Positions 16,343-24,533 of a stretch of DNA of 64,000 bases are shown in pieces. The notes under the pieces are model-generated. The model had not been told where the DNA came from. It made no database searches and saw only the letters and a program-made list of their open reading frames with translations. Made by a program: the position numbers and the translations under genes. How positions within the stretch are numbered: the stretch's first letter is position 1; each line of letters begins with the position of its first letter. This DNA comes from Flavobacterium sp. (GTDB lineage: Bacteria > Bacteroidota > Bacteroidia > Flavobacteriales > Flavobacteriaceae), in NCBI RefSeq assembly GCF_030146175.1, contig NZ_JASLCE010000043.1:1-64000 (forward strand), in the 5' to 3' direction.

Positions 16343-17830
16343 ATGAAAATAGTAATCAGAATAGGACTGTTGCTAATGCTTTTTGGGATCGCATGGTCCT
16401 GCAGTCAGGAAGAATTTATTGAAAAAGGACAGGGAATTGTCAAGGGAAGAGTGGTCGAATCGGAAACTTTTACACCCATTCCCAACGCCCGGGTATCGTC
16501 CAGTCCAAGTACCAGTACGGTTTTTACCGATTCGTCGGGTTATTATACCGTGACGCAGGTTAACGAAGGCGATTATTCGTTCGAAGCCCGAAAAGACGGC
16601 TATATTGCCAAATTTGAAGCCGTACACGTCAATACCGGCGGAACCACCGAGATGGTCTTTGAACTGGTCAAACAACAGCAGGCCAATTTGCCGCCAACGG
16701 TTCCGGTTTTGACCACACCAACCGATAATGCATTGGATCAGTCGCTGGAAGTGACGCTTAAATGGACGTGTACCGATCCGGAACAGGATGCGATCACCTA
16801 CAAAGTTACCTTGCGAAATGACACCAATAATAATGTCGTGACGTATGATGCTATCACGACGACCAGTTTTACGCTGACGAACCTGAATTATAGCACCAAA
16901 TATTACTGGCAGGTTACGGCAAACGATGGTATTAATGCGGATGTGAATAGTCTTACAAGTTCCTTCCGGACCCTGATGTTTCCGAATGCCCGTTATCTTT
17001 TTGTGCGGAAAGCTGGCGATAACAATGTAATTTTTACAGCCGATGATTCCGGAAATGAATTGCAAATCACTTCGGATGCAACCAATAGCTTCCGACCACG
17101 CAAAAATACACAGGCCAACAAAATAGCCTTTATCAGAACCACCGGCGGACAAGGGCATATTTATACGATGCGACCCGACGGTTCCAGTGAATTCAAAGTA
17201 ACGAGCAATGTACCGGTGGCTGGATTTAATCTGGATTATTATAATTATTGCTGGCGCGCCAATGGTAGTCAGCTGATTTACTCCAATTTCGATAAATTAT
17301 ACCGAATTAACGCAGACGGAAGTGGTTTAATCCAATTATACCAAACACCGAATGGGAAATTTATATCGGAATGTGACTGGAGTTACGACGGCAATCGTAT
17401 TGCGCTTAAAGTGAATGATCTTAGCGGTTATAATGTTGAAATTTATGTGATTGATATGTCCGGAAATGTCGTAGCAAATGTGTTATCCGGTGTTAATGGT
17501 GCCGCCGGAGGCTTGCATTTGTCGGTAAATAATACCAAACTGGTATTTACCAGAGACGTTTCCGGCTACCAAAGCAGCGACTACCGCCAATTGGACAACC
17601 GAATATTTATGTACGATTTTACAACCAATGCAACCACCGAAGTCGCGGTGCAACGCCCGGCCGGATACAACGATCTTGATGTGCGCTTTTCACCAAATGA
17701 AGCCGAGTTGATCTTTGTGAGTACGTCCAACGATGGCGTATCGCCGCGCACGATTACAAAATATACGATGGGAACATCGAATTCCCGGACAACACTGTTT
17801 AGCAACGGTGTGATGCCCGACTGGAAATAA
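16343..17830 (+). CDS. Curli-operon lipoprotein: regulatory-like domain, FN3 domain and TolB-like propeller
   Basis: A 495-residue lipoprotein (lipobox IAWSC, C20). Residues about 32-110 are a carboxypeptidase regulatory-like beta-sandwich (GIVKGRVVESETFTPIPNAR, then TDSSGYYTV). Residues about 115-210 are an FN3-like domain (PPTVPVLTTPTDNA, YYWQVTANDG). From about 215 to the end is a TolB/WD40-type propeller with blades such as IYTMRPDGSSEFKVTS and LYRINADGSGLIQL. It follows csgG by 11 bases, so it is the last gene of the curli operon. A surface or periplasmic binding role in fibre assembly or anchoring is inference. Confidence 0.78.
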   Translation: MKIVIRIGLLLMLFGIAWSCSQEEFIEKGQGIVKGRVVESETFTPIPNARVSSSPSTSTVFTDSSGYYTVTQVNEGDYSFEARKDGYIAKFEAVHVNTGGTTEMVFELVKQQQANLPPTVPVLTTPTDNALDQSLEVTLKWTCTDPEQDAITYKVTLRNDTNNNVVTYDAITTTSFTLTNLNYSTKYYWQVTANDGINADVNSLTSSFRTLMFPNARYLFVRKAGDNNVIFTADDSGNELQITSDATNSFRPRKNTQANKIAFIRTTGGQGHIYTMRPDGSSEFKVTSNVPVAGFNLDYYNYCWRANGSQLIYSNFDKLYRINADGSGLIQLYQTPNGKFISECDWSYDGNRIALKVNDLSGYNVEIYVIDMSGNVVANVLSGVNGAAGGLHLSVNNTKLVFTRDVSGYQSSDYRQLDNRIFMYDFTTNATTEVAVQRPAGYNDLDVRFSPNEAELIFVSTSNDGVSPRTITKYTMGTSNSRTTLFSNGVMPDWK

Positions 17831-17852
17831 ACGTCCACCTCTTTCTTTTTGG

Positions 17853-17890
17853 TAAAGGCGTGTCTCTTGAATATTCGGGATGCGCCTTTA
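17853..17890 (+). terminator. Terminator of the curli operon
   Basis: TAAAGGCG and CGCCTTTA arms extended by wobble pairs, followed by TTATTTTC. It lies 22 bases after the last stop codon of the operon. Confidence 0.7.
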
Positions 17891-17968
17891 TTATTTTCGC
17901 GAATAAAACATCGGAATACTTTTAAAATTCACCGGAATATCGTTAATTCGTTACAGTAAACTACTGAA

Positions 17969-18796
17969 ATGAAAACGTTTTTAGCCCTTTTTCTTTTCCT
18001 TACGGCTGCGTTTAGCGCATCGGCACAGGAATCATTTGTTGTCTATTTCGAAAGTAACAAACACGAACCAAATAAAAAAGAAATGCTCCGACTGGAAAGT
18101 TGGATGCAACAAAATGCCACATCCAAAATCGTCGCGATTAACGGATTTACAGACGAAGATGGAACCACGGCCTATAACGATACGCTGGCTCAGAAACGGG
18201 TGTCCTATATTTATGATCTGGTAAAAGAAAAAGTGAAAACCCGGGACGATTTTAAAACCCGCAGTTTCGGAGAAAGTCATAAACAATCTAAAATTAAAGC
18301 CGAAAACCGGAAAGTAACCATCCATTATATCCTGGCAAAAGACCTGTCGCGGGAAAATGAAATATTAGGGATTAAACCGGTTACACAAGTGCAAAGAGTC
18401 GGATTACCATTGGATGCATCACTGGAATTACAGGTACAACGTGCCGCAGTAGGAGATAAACTAAAACTGGAGAATCTTAATTTTTACGAAAATACCTTTG
18501 CTATTTTACCCGAATCCCGACCGAAAATGTTTGAATTACTGGAGATCATGAAAAAGAATCCGAAACTAAAAATCCAGATTCAGGGACATATCTGCTGTAT
18601 GCCAAACGATCGGGCCGATTTGTCGACCAAACGCGCCAAAGCCATCCGAATGTTTTTAGAAGCACACGGAATCGACAAAAGCCGGGCGACCTTTAAAGGA
18701 TTCGGAAGTACGCAACCGATCAATCCACTACCGGAAAAAAATGAAGAAGAACGCGCGGCCAACAGAAGAGTGGAAATTGAAATCATAGAAAACTAA
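17969..18796 (+). CDS. Tandem OmpA-like domain protein, exported
   Basis: A 275-residue protein with a signal peptide (cut near SASAQ) and two OmpA-C-like peptidoglycan-binding domains but no barrel. The first, residues about 24-125, has VVYFESNKHEPNKKEM and GFTDEDGTTAYNDTLAQKRV. The second, about 165-275, has the canonical IQGHICCMPNDRADLSTKRA and FGSTQPINP with NRRVEIEI at the end. A CC pair in the second domain is unusual. It lies after the curli operon, beyond its terminator, so it is not clearly co-transcribed. It may anchor an envelope complex to the cell wall. Confidence 0.85.
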   Translation: MKTFLALFLFLTAAFSASAQESFVVYFESNKHEPNKKEMLRLESWMQQNATSKIVAINGFTDEDGTTAYNDTLAQKRVSYIYDLVKEKVKTRDDFKTRSFGESHKQSKIKAENRKVTIHYILAKDLSRENEILGIKPVTQVQRVGLPLDASLELQVQRAAVGDKLKLENLNFYENTFAILPESRPKMFELLEIMKKNPKLKIQIQGHICCMPNDRADLSTKRAKAIRMFLEAHGIDKSRATFKGFGSTQPINPLPEKNEEERAANRRVEIEIIEN

Positions 18797-18825
18797 GCGG
18801 AATATTTTCAAATCCGCATTTTTTT
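18797..18825 (+). terminator. Weak terminator after the OmpA-like gene
   Basis: Short 5-bp stem GCGGA and TCCGC with a T7 run, immediately after the stop codon. Confidence 0.45.
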
Positions 18826-18844
18826 CAAATTCCACATTTTAGAG

Positions 18845-18852
18845 TATCTTTG
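18845..18852 (+). promoter_or_regulatory. Promoter -7 element, purM; decides the start
   Basis: TATCTTTG, exact TAnnTTTG match. A TTG that could extend the reading frame overlaps this box, so translation must start later, at ATG 18880. Confidence 0.7.
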
Positions 18853-18879
18853 CGGGACAACAACACACACAAAAAATAC

Positions 18880-20058
18880 ATGAGTTCTGATACGAGTAAA
18901 CGTTACAGTTTAAGAGGCGTTTCTGCCGCCAAAGAAGATGTGCATAATGCCATTAAAAACATTGATAAAGGGCTCTTCCCGAAAGCATTCTGCAAAATAG
19001 TACCCGATTACCTGACCAATGACGACGATTATTGCTTGATCATGCATGCCGACGGTGCCGGTACAAAATCCTCATTAGCGTATTTATACTGGAAAGAAAC
19101 CGGTGATATGTCGGTTTGGAAAGGCATTGCGCAAGATGCTTTGATTATGAATATCGACGACCTGTTATGTGTGGGAGCGGTCGATAACATTATGCTGTCG
19201 TCTACCATCGGACGAAACAAAAACCTGATTCCGGGCGACGTAATTTCGGCCATTATCAACGGAACAGAAGAACTGATCACCGAATTAAAATCGTTTGGCG
19301 TAACCATTCATTCCACCGGAGGCGAAACCGCCGATGTAGGCGATTTGGTTCGTACCCTGATTGTCGATTCGACCGTAACGGCACGAATGAAACGCGCCGA
19401 TGTGATCGATAATGCCAATATTAAAGCCGGTGACGTAATTGTTGGTTTGGCTTCTTTTGGACAGGCAACGTACGAAACCGAATACAATGGCGGAATGGGA
19501 AGTAACGGACTAACATCGGCTCGTCATGACGTATTCCATAACTATCTGGCGCAAAAATACCCGGAAAGTTTTGATGCTTCCGTACCCGAAGATTTGGTGT
19601 ATTCCGGAAATGTAAAACTAACGGATACAGTTGAAAATGCACCGATTGATGCTGGAAAACTGGTTTTATCGCCTACGCGTACCTATGCACCGGTGATCAA
19701 AAAAATACTGGAAAAATACAACGCCGCTCAAATCCACGGAATGGTACATTGTAGTGGTGGCGCACAAACCAAAATCTTACATTTTGTAGAAAACCTACAC
19801 ATTATAAAAGACAATCTGTTCCCGGTACCGCCTTTATTTCAATTGATTCAGGAGCAATCCAAAACCGATTGGAAAGAAATGTATCAGGTGTTCAACTGCG
19901 GTCACCGTATGGAATTATACGTACCGGCCGAAATTGCCGAAGACATTATTGCGATTTCCAAATCGTTTAATATTGAGGCACAAATAGTAGGACGCGTAAC
20001 AGCATCCGAAACCAAAAAGCTAACGATAAACAGCGAATACGGACAATTCGAATATTAA
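18880..20058 (+). CDS. purM: Phosphoribosylformylglycinamidine cyclo-ligase (AIR synthase)
   Basis: Makes aminoimidazole ribonucleotide in purine synthesis, using ATP. The 392-residue protein belongs to the PurM/SelD/ThiL ATP-binding superfamily: MHADGAGTKSSLAYL (phosphate and substrate loop), IAQDALIMNIDDLLCVGA, HSTGGETADVGDLV and VHCSGGAQTKI in the second half. The usual bacterial PurM has about 345 residues; this longer form with a divergent middle is the Bacteroidota version, sometimes called AIR synthase related protein. Start chosen at ATG 18880 because the longer frame would cross the promoter. Monocistronic, with a clear terminator. Confidence 0.88.
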   Translation: MSSDTSKRYSLRGVSAAKEDVHNAIKNIDKGLFPKAFCKIVPDYLTNDDDYCLIMHADGAGTKSSLAYLYWKETGDMSVWKGIAQDALIMNIDDLLCVGAVDNIMLSSTIGRNKNLIPGDVISAIINGTEELITELKSFGVTIHSTGGETADVGDLVRTLIVDSTVTARMKRADVIDNANIKAGDVIVGLASFGQATYETEYNGGMGSNGLTSARHDVFHNYLAQKYPESFDASVPEDLVYSGNVKLTDTVENAPIDAGKLVLSPTRTYAPVIKKILEKYNAAQIHGMVHCSGGAQTKILHFVENLHIIKDNLFPVPPLFQLIQEQSKTDWKEMYQVFNCGHRMELYVPAEIAEDIIAISKSFNIEAQIVGRVTASETKKLTINSEYGQFEY

Positions 20059-20072
20059 TAAAATACCAAAAG

Positions 20073-20097
20073 AATCCCTCAAATGAGGGATTTTTTT
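20073..20097 (+). terminator. Intrinsic terminator of purM
   Basis: AATCCCTC and GAGGGATT arms with an AAAT loop, then a T run. Confidence 0.88.
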
Positions 20098-20120
20098 ATA
20101 GGGAATACCGCTAAAAGAAA

Positions 20121-20128
20121 TATCTTTG
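20121..20128 (+). promoter_or_regulatory. Promoter -7 element for the 20145-21152 gene pair
   Basis: TATCTTTG, exact TAnnTTTG match 16 bases before the ATG. Confidence 0.6.
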
Positions 20129-20144
20129 AGGAAACAAATCGACT

Positions 20145-20585
20145 ATGAAAATCAACTTAAAAACAGGAATAGCCGAACTGGTTTTCGGAATGAAACAAAA
20201 AGATGTGGAAGCGGTTTATGGGAAACCGGATCGTCAGTATAAAGACGATGACAACAACATCATTTACCTGTATAACGACAATTATATGCGCCTTACGTTT
20301 TATGAAGAGGAAGACATGAAATTGGGCTATATCATCTGTTCAGCTCCCGAATTGGAATTATTTGAGCATGAACTTATAGGGGGTGATGCTATATCAGTAC
20401 AGGAAGAAATGATAGAAAAAGGAATCAAAGATTGGGAAACCGAAACATTTGATACGGTGGATAACATATTCAACGAAAGCAACTGGCTGATTTTACAATC
20501 GGAATTTGGAAAAATCATCCGTGTTGAGGTGGGTGCGATTATCAACGATAAGGACGAATTCGACTGGAAATTCAAATCAAAATAG
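20145..20585 (+). CDS. Hypothetical cytoplasmic protein
   Basis: 146 residues, acidic, no signal peptide or membrane helix. The opening ELVFGMKQKDVEAVYGKPD resembles the helix-turn motif of BamE/SmpA-like and related small domains (GMsxxeVxxxlGxPd), which suggests a similar alpha-beta fold, but there is no lipobox. It is followed after three bases by a Crp-type regulator, so the two are co-transcribed. I cannot assign a function. Confidence 0.65.
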   Translation: MKINLKTGIAELVFGMKQKDVEAVYGKPDRQYKDDDNNIIYLYNDNYMRLTFYEEEDMKLGYIICSAPELELFEHELIGGDAISVQEEMIEKGIKDWETETFDTVDNIFNESNWLILQSEFGKIIRVEVGAIINDKDEFDWKFKSK

Positions 20586-20588
20586 GCG

Positions 20589-21152
20589 ATGACAGCCACA
20601 GAGATTGTACAATCCATCCATCCGCTGCCGGAAAAATCCCTGCAAAAAATCCTCGACCGATTGTCGGAAGTTGCCTATCCAAAAGGGCATTATCTGATTG
20701 AAAGCAATAAAATCGAAAACGATATTTATTTTATCAAAAAAGGAATGGCGCGGGCATTTTGTTATACCAGCGATACCGAAGTAACCTTTTGGTTTGGTCG
20801 GGAAGGAGGGGTTGTACTGTCGTTTAACAGCTATATCTTTGGAAAAACAGGATACGAAACAATAGAATTGCTCGAAAATGCCGAATTGTACCATATTAAG
20901 GCATCTGAGTTAAAAGCTTTGTACGAAGAAGATATCCATATCGCCAATTGGGGGCGAAAACTCAGCGAATACGAACTGGTCAAAACGGAAGAACGACTCA
21001 TTTCCCGTCAGTTTAAATCGGCTTTAGAACGCTATGAAGAATTGATAAAAGGCGATCCGGAGTTATTAAACCGGGTATCCTTGGGACATATTGCGTCCTA
21101 TTTGGGCGTAACTCAGGTCACTTTAAGTCGGATTCGAGCCGAAATTCGGTAG
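20589..21152 (+). CDS. Crp/Fnr-family transcription regulator
   Basis: 187 residues. The first 120 form a cyclic-nucleotide-binding-type beta-roll (YPKGHYLIESNKIENDIYFI, then GMARAFCYTSDTEVTFWFG), lacking the arginine and glutamate pattern expected for cAMP binding, so the ligand is unknown. The C-terminus has a winged helix with the recognition segment LGHIASYLGVTQVTLSRIRAEI. It is coupled to the upstream hypothetical gene. The SMR exporter gene begins 68 bases downstream and may be a target, but this is only by position. Confidence 0.85.
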   Translation: MTATEIVQSIHPLPEKSLQKILDRLSEVAYPKGHYLIESNKIENDIYFIKKGMARAFCYTSDTEVTFWFGREGGVVLSFNSYIFGKTGYETIELLENAELYHIKASELKALYEEDIHIANWGRKLSEYELVKTEERLISRQFKSALERYEELIKGDPELLNRVSLGHIASYLGVTQVTLSRIRAEIR

Positions 21153-21220
21153 CTTTTTTATCATTTGTTAAAAAATAACCGACTAAAAAGACAGAATTTT
21201 GCGGTCTAAAAGTAAAGTAT

Positions 21221-21547
21221 ATGAACTGGATTTTAATTGTTATCGCCGGACTGTTTGAAGTAGGATTCGCTTCTTGTCTTGGAAAAGCCAAAGAAACCAC
21301 CGGAAATGAATCCATTATGTGGTATTCCGGATTTTTTATCTGTCTAACCATTAGTATGTTGTTATTGATCAAAGCAACACAAACCTTACCAATTGGTACA
21401 GCCTATGCCGTGTGGACTGGAATTGGTGCGGTTGGTACCGTATTGGTTGGTATTATTATTTTTAAAGAACCGGCCGATTTTTGGAGAATGTTCTTTATTG
21501 TTACCCTGATTGCCTCAATCATCGGATTAAAATACGTATCCCACTAA
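21221..21547 (+). CDS. SMR-family small multidrug/guanidinium-type exporter
   Basis: 108 residues with four membrane helices. The obligate glutamate of the family is E13 (IAGLFEVGFA), and the conserved TLPIGTAYAVWTGIGAVGTVLVG in helix 3 is intact. SMR proteins work as antiparallel dimers exchanging protons for small cations. The start of helix 1 (NWILIVIAGLFEVGFA) is nearer to the SugE/Gdx branch than to EmrE, but the subtype is not secure. Confidence 0.88.
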   Translation: MNWILIVIAGLFEVGFASCLGKAKETTGNESIMWYSGFFICLTISMLLLIKATQTLPIGTAYAVWTGIGAVGTVLVGIIIFKEPADFWRMFFIVTLIASIIGLKYVSH

Positions 21548-21607
21548 AATCGAAAACTTTAAGAAATATTTAAAGCCGTCTTCCCTTTAATTTCACGTTG
21601 TTGGAAG

Positions 21608-21615
21608 TAACTTTG
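21608..21615 (+). promoter_or_regulatory. Promoter -7 element, methyltransferase gene
   Basis: TAACTTTG, exact TAnnTTTG match 38 bases before the ATG. Confidence 0.6.
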
Positions 21616-21618
21616 TAT

Positions 21619-21639
21619 AGCACTAGGTTTTATAGTGCT
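21619..21639 (+). promoter_or_regulatory. Dyad in the methyltransferase 5' leader
   Basis: AGCACTA at 21619-21625 and TAGTGCT at 21633-21639, 7-bp perfect arms, directly downstream of the promoter and 13 bases before the start codon. It could be a repressor operator or an RNA hairpin masking the start. Confidence 0.4.
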
Positions 21640-21652
21640 TAAAAAAGAAGAG

Positions 21653-22396
21653 ATGAAAGACAATTTTTCGAAAATAGCAGCAGAATATGCTGTTTTCAGA
21701 CCGGGATATCCACAAGAAATTATCGACTATATAGTATCGTTGGCGCCACGTACGGAACAGGCGTTGGACATGGCTACGGGAAACGGTCAGTTGGCCCGGA
21801 AGTTAGCCTTATATTTTGATCAGGTGTATGCGACCGATATCAGTGCACAACAAATTGAAAATGCCGAAAAAGCAGCCAATATCACCTATAGCCTACAACC
21901 GTCTGAAAAAACCGATTTTACCGATAAACAATTTGATCTGATTGCGGTAGCGCAGGCGATACACTGGTTTGATTTTAATACGTTTAACAAAGAAATTTAT
22001 AGAATCCTGAAAAACGATGGGATTTTTGTAGTGTTGGGTTATGGATTACTAAAAACAAACCCGAAAACCGACGCTATTATTAAAAAACTATATAAAGAAA
22101 TTTTAGGCGAATACTGGGATAAGGAAAGACGTTATATCGACGAGAATTATAAAACAATTCCATTCCCGTATGAAGAAATCAAAACCAGATCGTTCGAAAA
22201 CCATTACGAATGGGATTACGAGCAATTGTTGGGTTATTTGGGCACCTGGTCGGCGGTACAGCATTATAAAAAACAAAATCAAGCCGACCCGTTGGAGCTT
22301 ATCCGCAAAGAACTGAAAACATCCTGGAAAGAAAGCGATAAAAAAGTAACATTTCCACTACTTTTGCGGATAGGAAAATTACAGAAAACACTTTAA
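21653..22396 (+). CDS. Class I SAM-dependent methyltransferase
   Basis: 247 residues with a Rossmann methyltransferase fold: motif I as ALDMATGNGQLARKLA near residue 44, the acidic end of strand 2 (VYATDISAQQI), and motif IV as DLIAVAQAIHWFDF. The opening FSKIAAEYAVFRPGYP and the HWFD motif are typical of the Methyltransf_11 group that includes trans-aconitate-type and yeast Tmt1-like enzymes. The substrate is unknown. I use ATG 21653, not the upstream GTG 21635, because the GTG is inside the dyad. ruvX follows after nine bases. Confidence 0.88.
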   Translation: MKDNFSKIAAEYAVFRPGYPQEIIDYIVSLAPRTEQALDMATGNGQLARKLALYFDQVYATDISAQQIENAEKAANITYSLQPSEKTDFTDKQFDLIAVAQAIHWFDFNTFNKEIYRILKNDGIFVVLGYGLLKTNPKTDAIIKKLYKEILGEYWDKERRYIDENYKTIPFPYEEIKTRSFENHYEWDYEQLLGYLGTWSAVQHYKKQNQADPLELIRKELKTSWKESDKKVTFPLLLRIGKLQKTL

Positions 22397-22405
22397 CGAA
22401 TAGTT

Positions 22406-22822
22406 ATGCCGAGAATATTAGCCATAGATTACGGACAAAAGCGAACCGGAATAGCGGTAACCGACGAATTGCAGATTATCGCATCGGGACTTACAACCGT
22501 TCCTTCGGAAGAGGTAATTGCATTTTTAAAAACGTATTTTGAAAAAGAAGATGTGTTAAAAGTACTGATCGGGGAACCCTTACAAATGAACGGTCAGCCG
22601 TCTGAAAGTACCCCGATAATCGAAGCTTTTGTAGCCCGGTTTAAAGCGGCTTTTCCCGACATGAAAGTGGAGCGGGTGGACGAACGTTTTACGTCAAAAA
22701 TGGCTTTTCAGACCATGATCGATAGTGGATTAAAAAAGAAACAACGGCAAAATAAAGCCCTTATTGATGAGATTTCTGCAACAATTATGCTTCGGGATTA
22801 TCTAACTCGAAAAATGATTTAG
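22406..22822 (+). CDS. ruvX: Putative pre-16S rRNA nuclease / Holliday junction resolvase-like protein
   Basis: 138 residues of the YqgF family (RNase H fold). Catalytic acids are visible in ILAIDYGQKRTGIAVTD and in the DERFTSKMA motif, with a final acidic residue in ALIDEISATIML. The family processes the 5' end of 16S rRNA and is essential in many bacteria. In flavobacteria ruvX commonly sits directly before def; here mqo and a FUSC transporter gene lie between them. Confidence 0.93.
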   Translation: MPRILAIDYGQKRTGIAVTDELQIIASGLTTVPSEEVIAFLKTYFEKEDVLKVLIGEPLQMNGQPSESTPIIEAFVARFKAAFPDMKVERVDERFTSKMAFQTMIDSGLKKKQRQNKALIDEISATIMLRDYLTRKMI

Positions 22823-22902
22823 AAAAAAACTATAATTTACTAAAAGTGCATTTTGCATTGTAAAGGTTGGGAAAAAGTGATAGTTTTTCAAACTTTCTAA
22901 AG

Positions 22903-22910
22903 TAACTTTG
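22903..22910 (+). promoter_or_regulatory. Promoter -7 element, mqo
   Basis: TAACTTTG, exact TAnnTTTG match 17 bases before the ATG. Its last G is part of TGCACTTT (22909-22916), the complement of AAAGTGCA at 22843-22850; this spaced pair may be a regulator site. Confidence 0.55.
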
Positions 22911-22927
22911 CACTTTAAAATACTGCG

Positions 22928-24424
22928 ATGACTACTACAATACAAAAAACTGAGGCCGATGTGGTCTTAATTGGAGCAGGAATAATGAGCGCAACATTAG
23001 GACTACTACTAAAAGAACTACAACCAAACTTAAAAATTGAAATCTTTGAACGTTTAGATGTTGCGGCTGCCGAAAGTTCGGATGCCTGGAACAATGCCGG
23101 AACAGGGCACTCAGCGTTTTGTGAATTGAACTACACACCGGAACTGGAAGACGGTTCCGTAGAAACCAAAAAAGCCGTAAAAATCGTGGAATCCTTTGAA
23201 GTTTCCCGACAATTCTGGGCCTATCTGGTAGAACAGGGATTACTGGATAATCCGGAAAGTTTTATCAGAAGTGTACCGCATATGAGCTTTGTTTGGGGAG
23301 AAAAAAATGTAAAGTACCTTAAAAAACGATTTGAGGAACTACAAAAATACCATCTTTTTAAAGGAATGGAATATACGGAAGACCAGAACCAGATTCGCGA
23401 ATGGGCTCCGTTGATCATGGAAGGCCGTAAAGGAACTAAAAAATTGGCGGCGACTTCGATGAAAATCGGTACCGATGTGAACTTTGGAGCGTTAACCCGT
23501 AGTATTTTTAATCATCTGCAAAAGCAGGACGGTGTAAAAATGCACTTTGTCCACGACGTAAAAGACCTTAAAAAGTACGAGGATGGAAGCTGGAAAGTAA
23601 AAGTAAAAGACGAAACCAACGGGCAGAAAAAACGGGTAAAAGCAAAATTCGTTTTTATCGGAGCCGGCGGTGGATCGTTATTATTACTGGAAAAAGCGAA
23701 TATCCCGGAAGGAAACGGTTTTGGCGGATTCCCGGTAAGCGGGCAATGGTTAAAATGTGTGAATCCTGAAATCATCGAAAAACACCAGGCAAAAGTATAC
23801 GGAAAAGCATCGGTTGGAGCACCGCCAATGTCGGTTCCGCATATCGATACCCGTATGATCGATGGTAAAAAAGCCCTGTTATTCGGACCTTATGCCGGAT
23901 TTTCGACTAAGTTCCTGAAAAATGGATCATATTTCGATTTGGCGCAATCCATCAAATTAAACAATATCAAACCGATGCTTTCAGCCGGTATTAAAAATAT
24001 TCCGTTGACAAAATATTTAATTGATCAAGTGTTTCAGTCTTCGGAAGACCGTTTAAAAGCGTTAAAAGAATATTTACCGGATGCGAAAAAAGAAGACTGG
24101 GTATTGGAAAATGCCGGTCAGCGTGTACAGGTAATTAAAAAAGACAAAGAGGGAAGAGGTGTCTTGGAATTCGGAACCGAAGTAGTGAATGCAGCCGACG
24201 GTACACTGGCGGTATTGCTGGGTGCTTCTCCGGGTGCTTCGACTACCGTTTCGATCATGTTGGATTTGTTAGGACGTTGTTTCCCGGAACAATTGGCAAC
24301 TCCGGAATGGCAATCCAAATTAAAAGAAATGATTCCTTCTTATGGTACTTTATTAAATGATCAACCGGAATTGGCTGATACATTACGCGCCCATACGGCT
24401 AAAGTGTTAAAACTGGAAAATTAG
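22928..24424 (+). CDS. mqo: Malate:quinone oxidoreductase
   Basis: FAD enzyme on the inner membrane that oxidises malate to oxaloacetate and passes electrons to menaquinone, replacing or complementing malate dehydrogenase in the TCA cycle. The 498 residues show the FAD-binding VVLIGAGIMSATLGLLL at about 13-29, the Mqo signature ESSDAWNNAGTGHSAFCELNY near 49-69, PHMSFVWG and a C-terminal LGASPGASTTVSIML. Full length, own promoter, strong terminator. Confidence 0.95.
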   Translation: MTTTIQKTEADVVLIGAGIMSATLGLLLKELQPNLKIEIFERLDVAAAESSDAWNNAGTGHSAFCELNYTPELEDGSVETKKAVKIVESFEVSRQFWAYLVEQGLLDNPESFIRSVPHMSFVWGEKNVKYLKKRFEELQKYHLFKGMEYTEDQNQIREWAPLIMEGRKGTKKLAATSMKIGTDVNFGALTRSIFNHLQKQDGVKMHFVHDVKDLKKYEDGSWKVKVKDETNGQKKRVKAKFVFIGAGGGSLLLLEKANIPEGNGFGGFPVSGQWLKCVNPEIIEKHQAKVYGKASVGAPPMSVPHIDTRMIDGKKALLFGPYAGFSTKFLKNGSYFDLAQSIKLNNIKPMLSAGIKNIPLTKYLIDQVFQSSEDRLKALKEYLPDAKKEDWVLENAGQRVQVIKKDKEGRGVLEFGTEVVNAADGTLAVLLGASPGASTTVSIMLDLLGRCFPEQLATPEWQSKLKEMIPSYGTLLNDQPELADTLRAHTAKVLKLEN

Positions 24425-24447
24425 ACTATAGTTTATTAAAGGAATAA

Positions 24448-24479
24448 AAAAACGGTACTGTTATAATAGTACCGTTTTT
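24448..24479 (+). terminator. Intrinsic terminator of mqo
   Basis: 12-bp arms AAAAACGGTACT and AGTACCGTTTTT with an 8-base loop. Confidence 0.9.
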
Positions 24480-24495
24480 TTGTTGGTATTTTTCC

Positions 24496-24528
24496 AGACC
24501 TGACAGGTTTCAAAAACCTGTCAGGTCT
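24496..24528. repeat. Dispersed palindromic repeat, copy 2
   Basis: 15-bp perfect arms AGACCTGACAGGTTT and complement with a CAA loop. It differs from the other full copies only by a compensated C-to-G change near the tip of the arms. It is five bases from the end of the convergent FUSC gene. Confidence 0.9.
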
Positions 24529-24533
24529 AACTT

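Noticed and set aside
16373-17158. Long reading frame on the minus strand (261 codons)
   Set aside because: It lies opposite the curli lipoprotein gene; the protein is Arg/Gly/Ile-rich without any domain, and the plus-strand gene is clearly coding.
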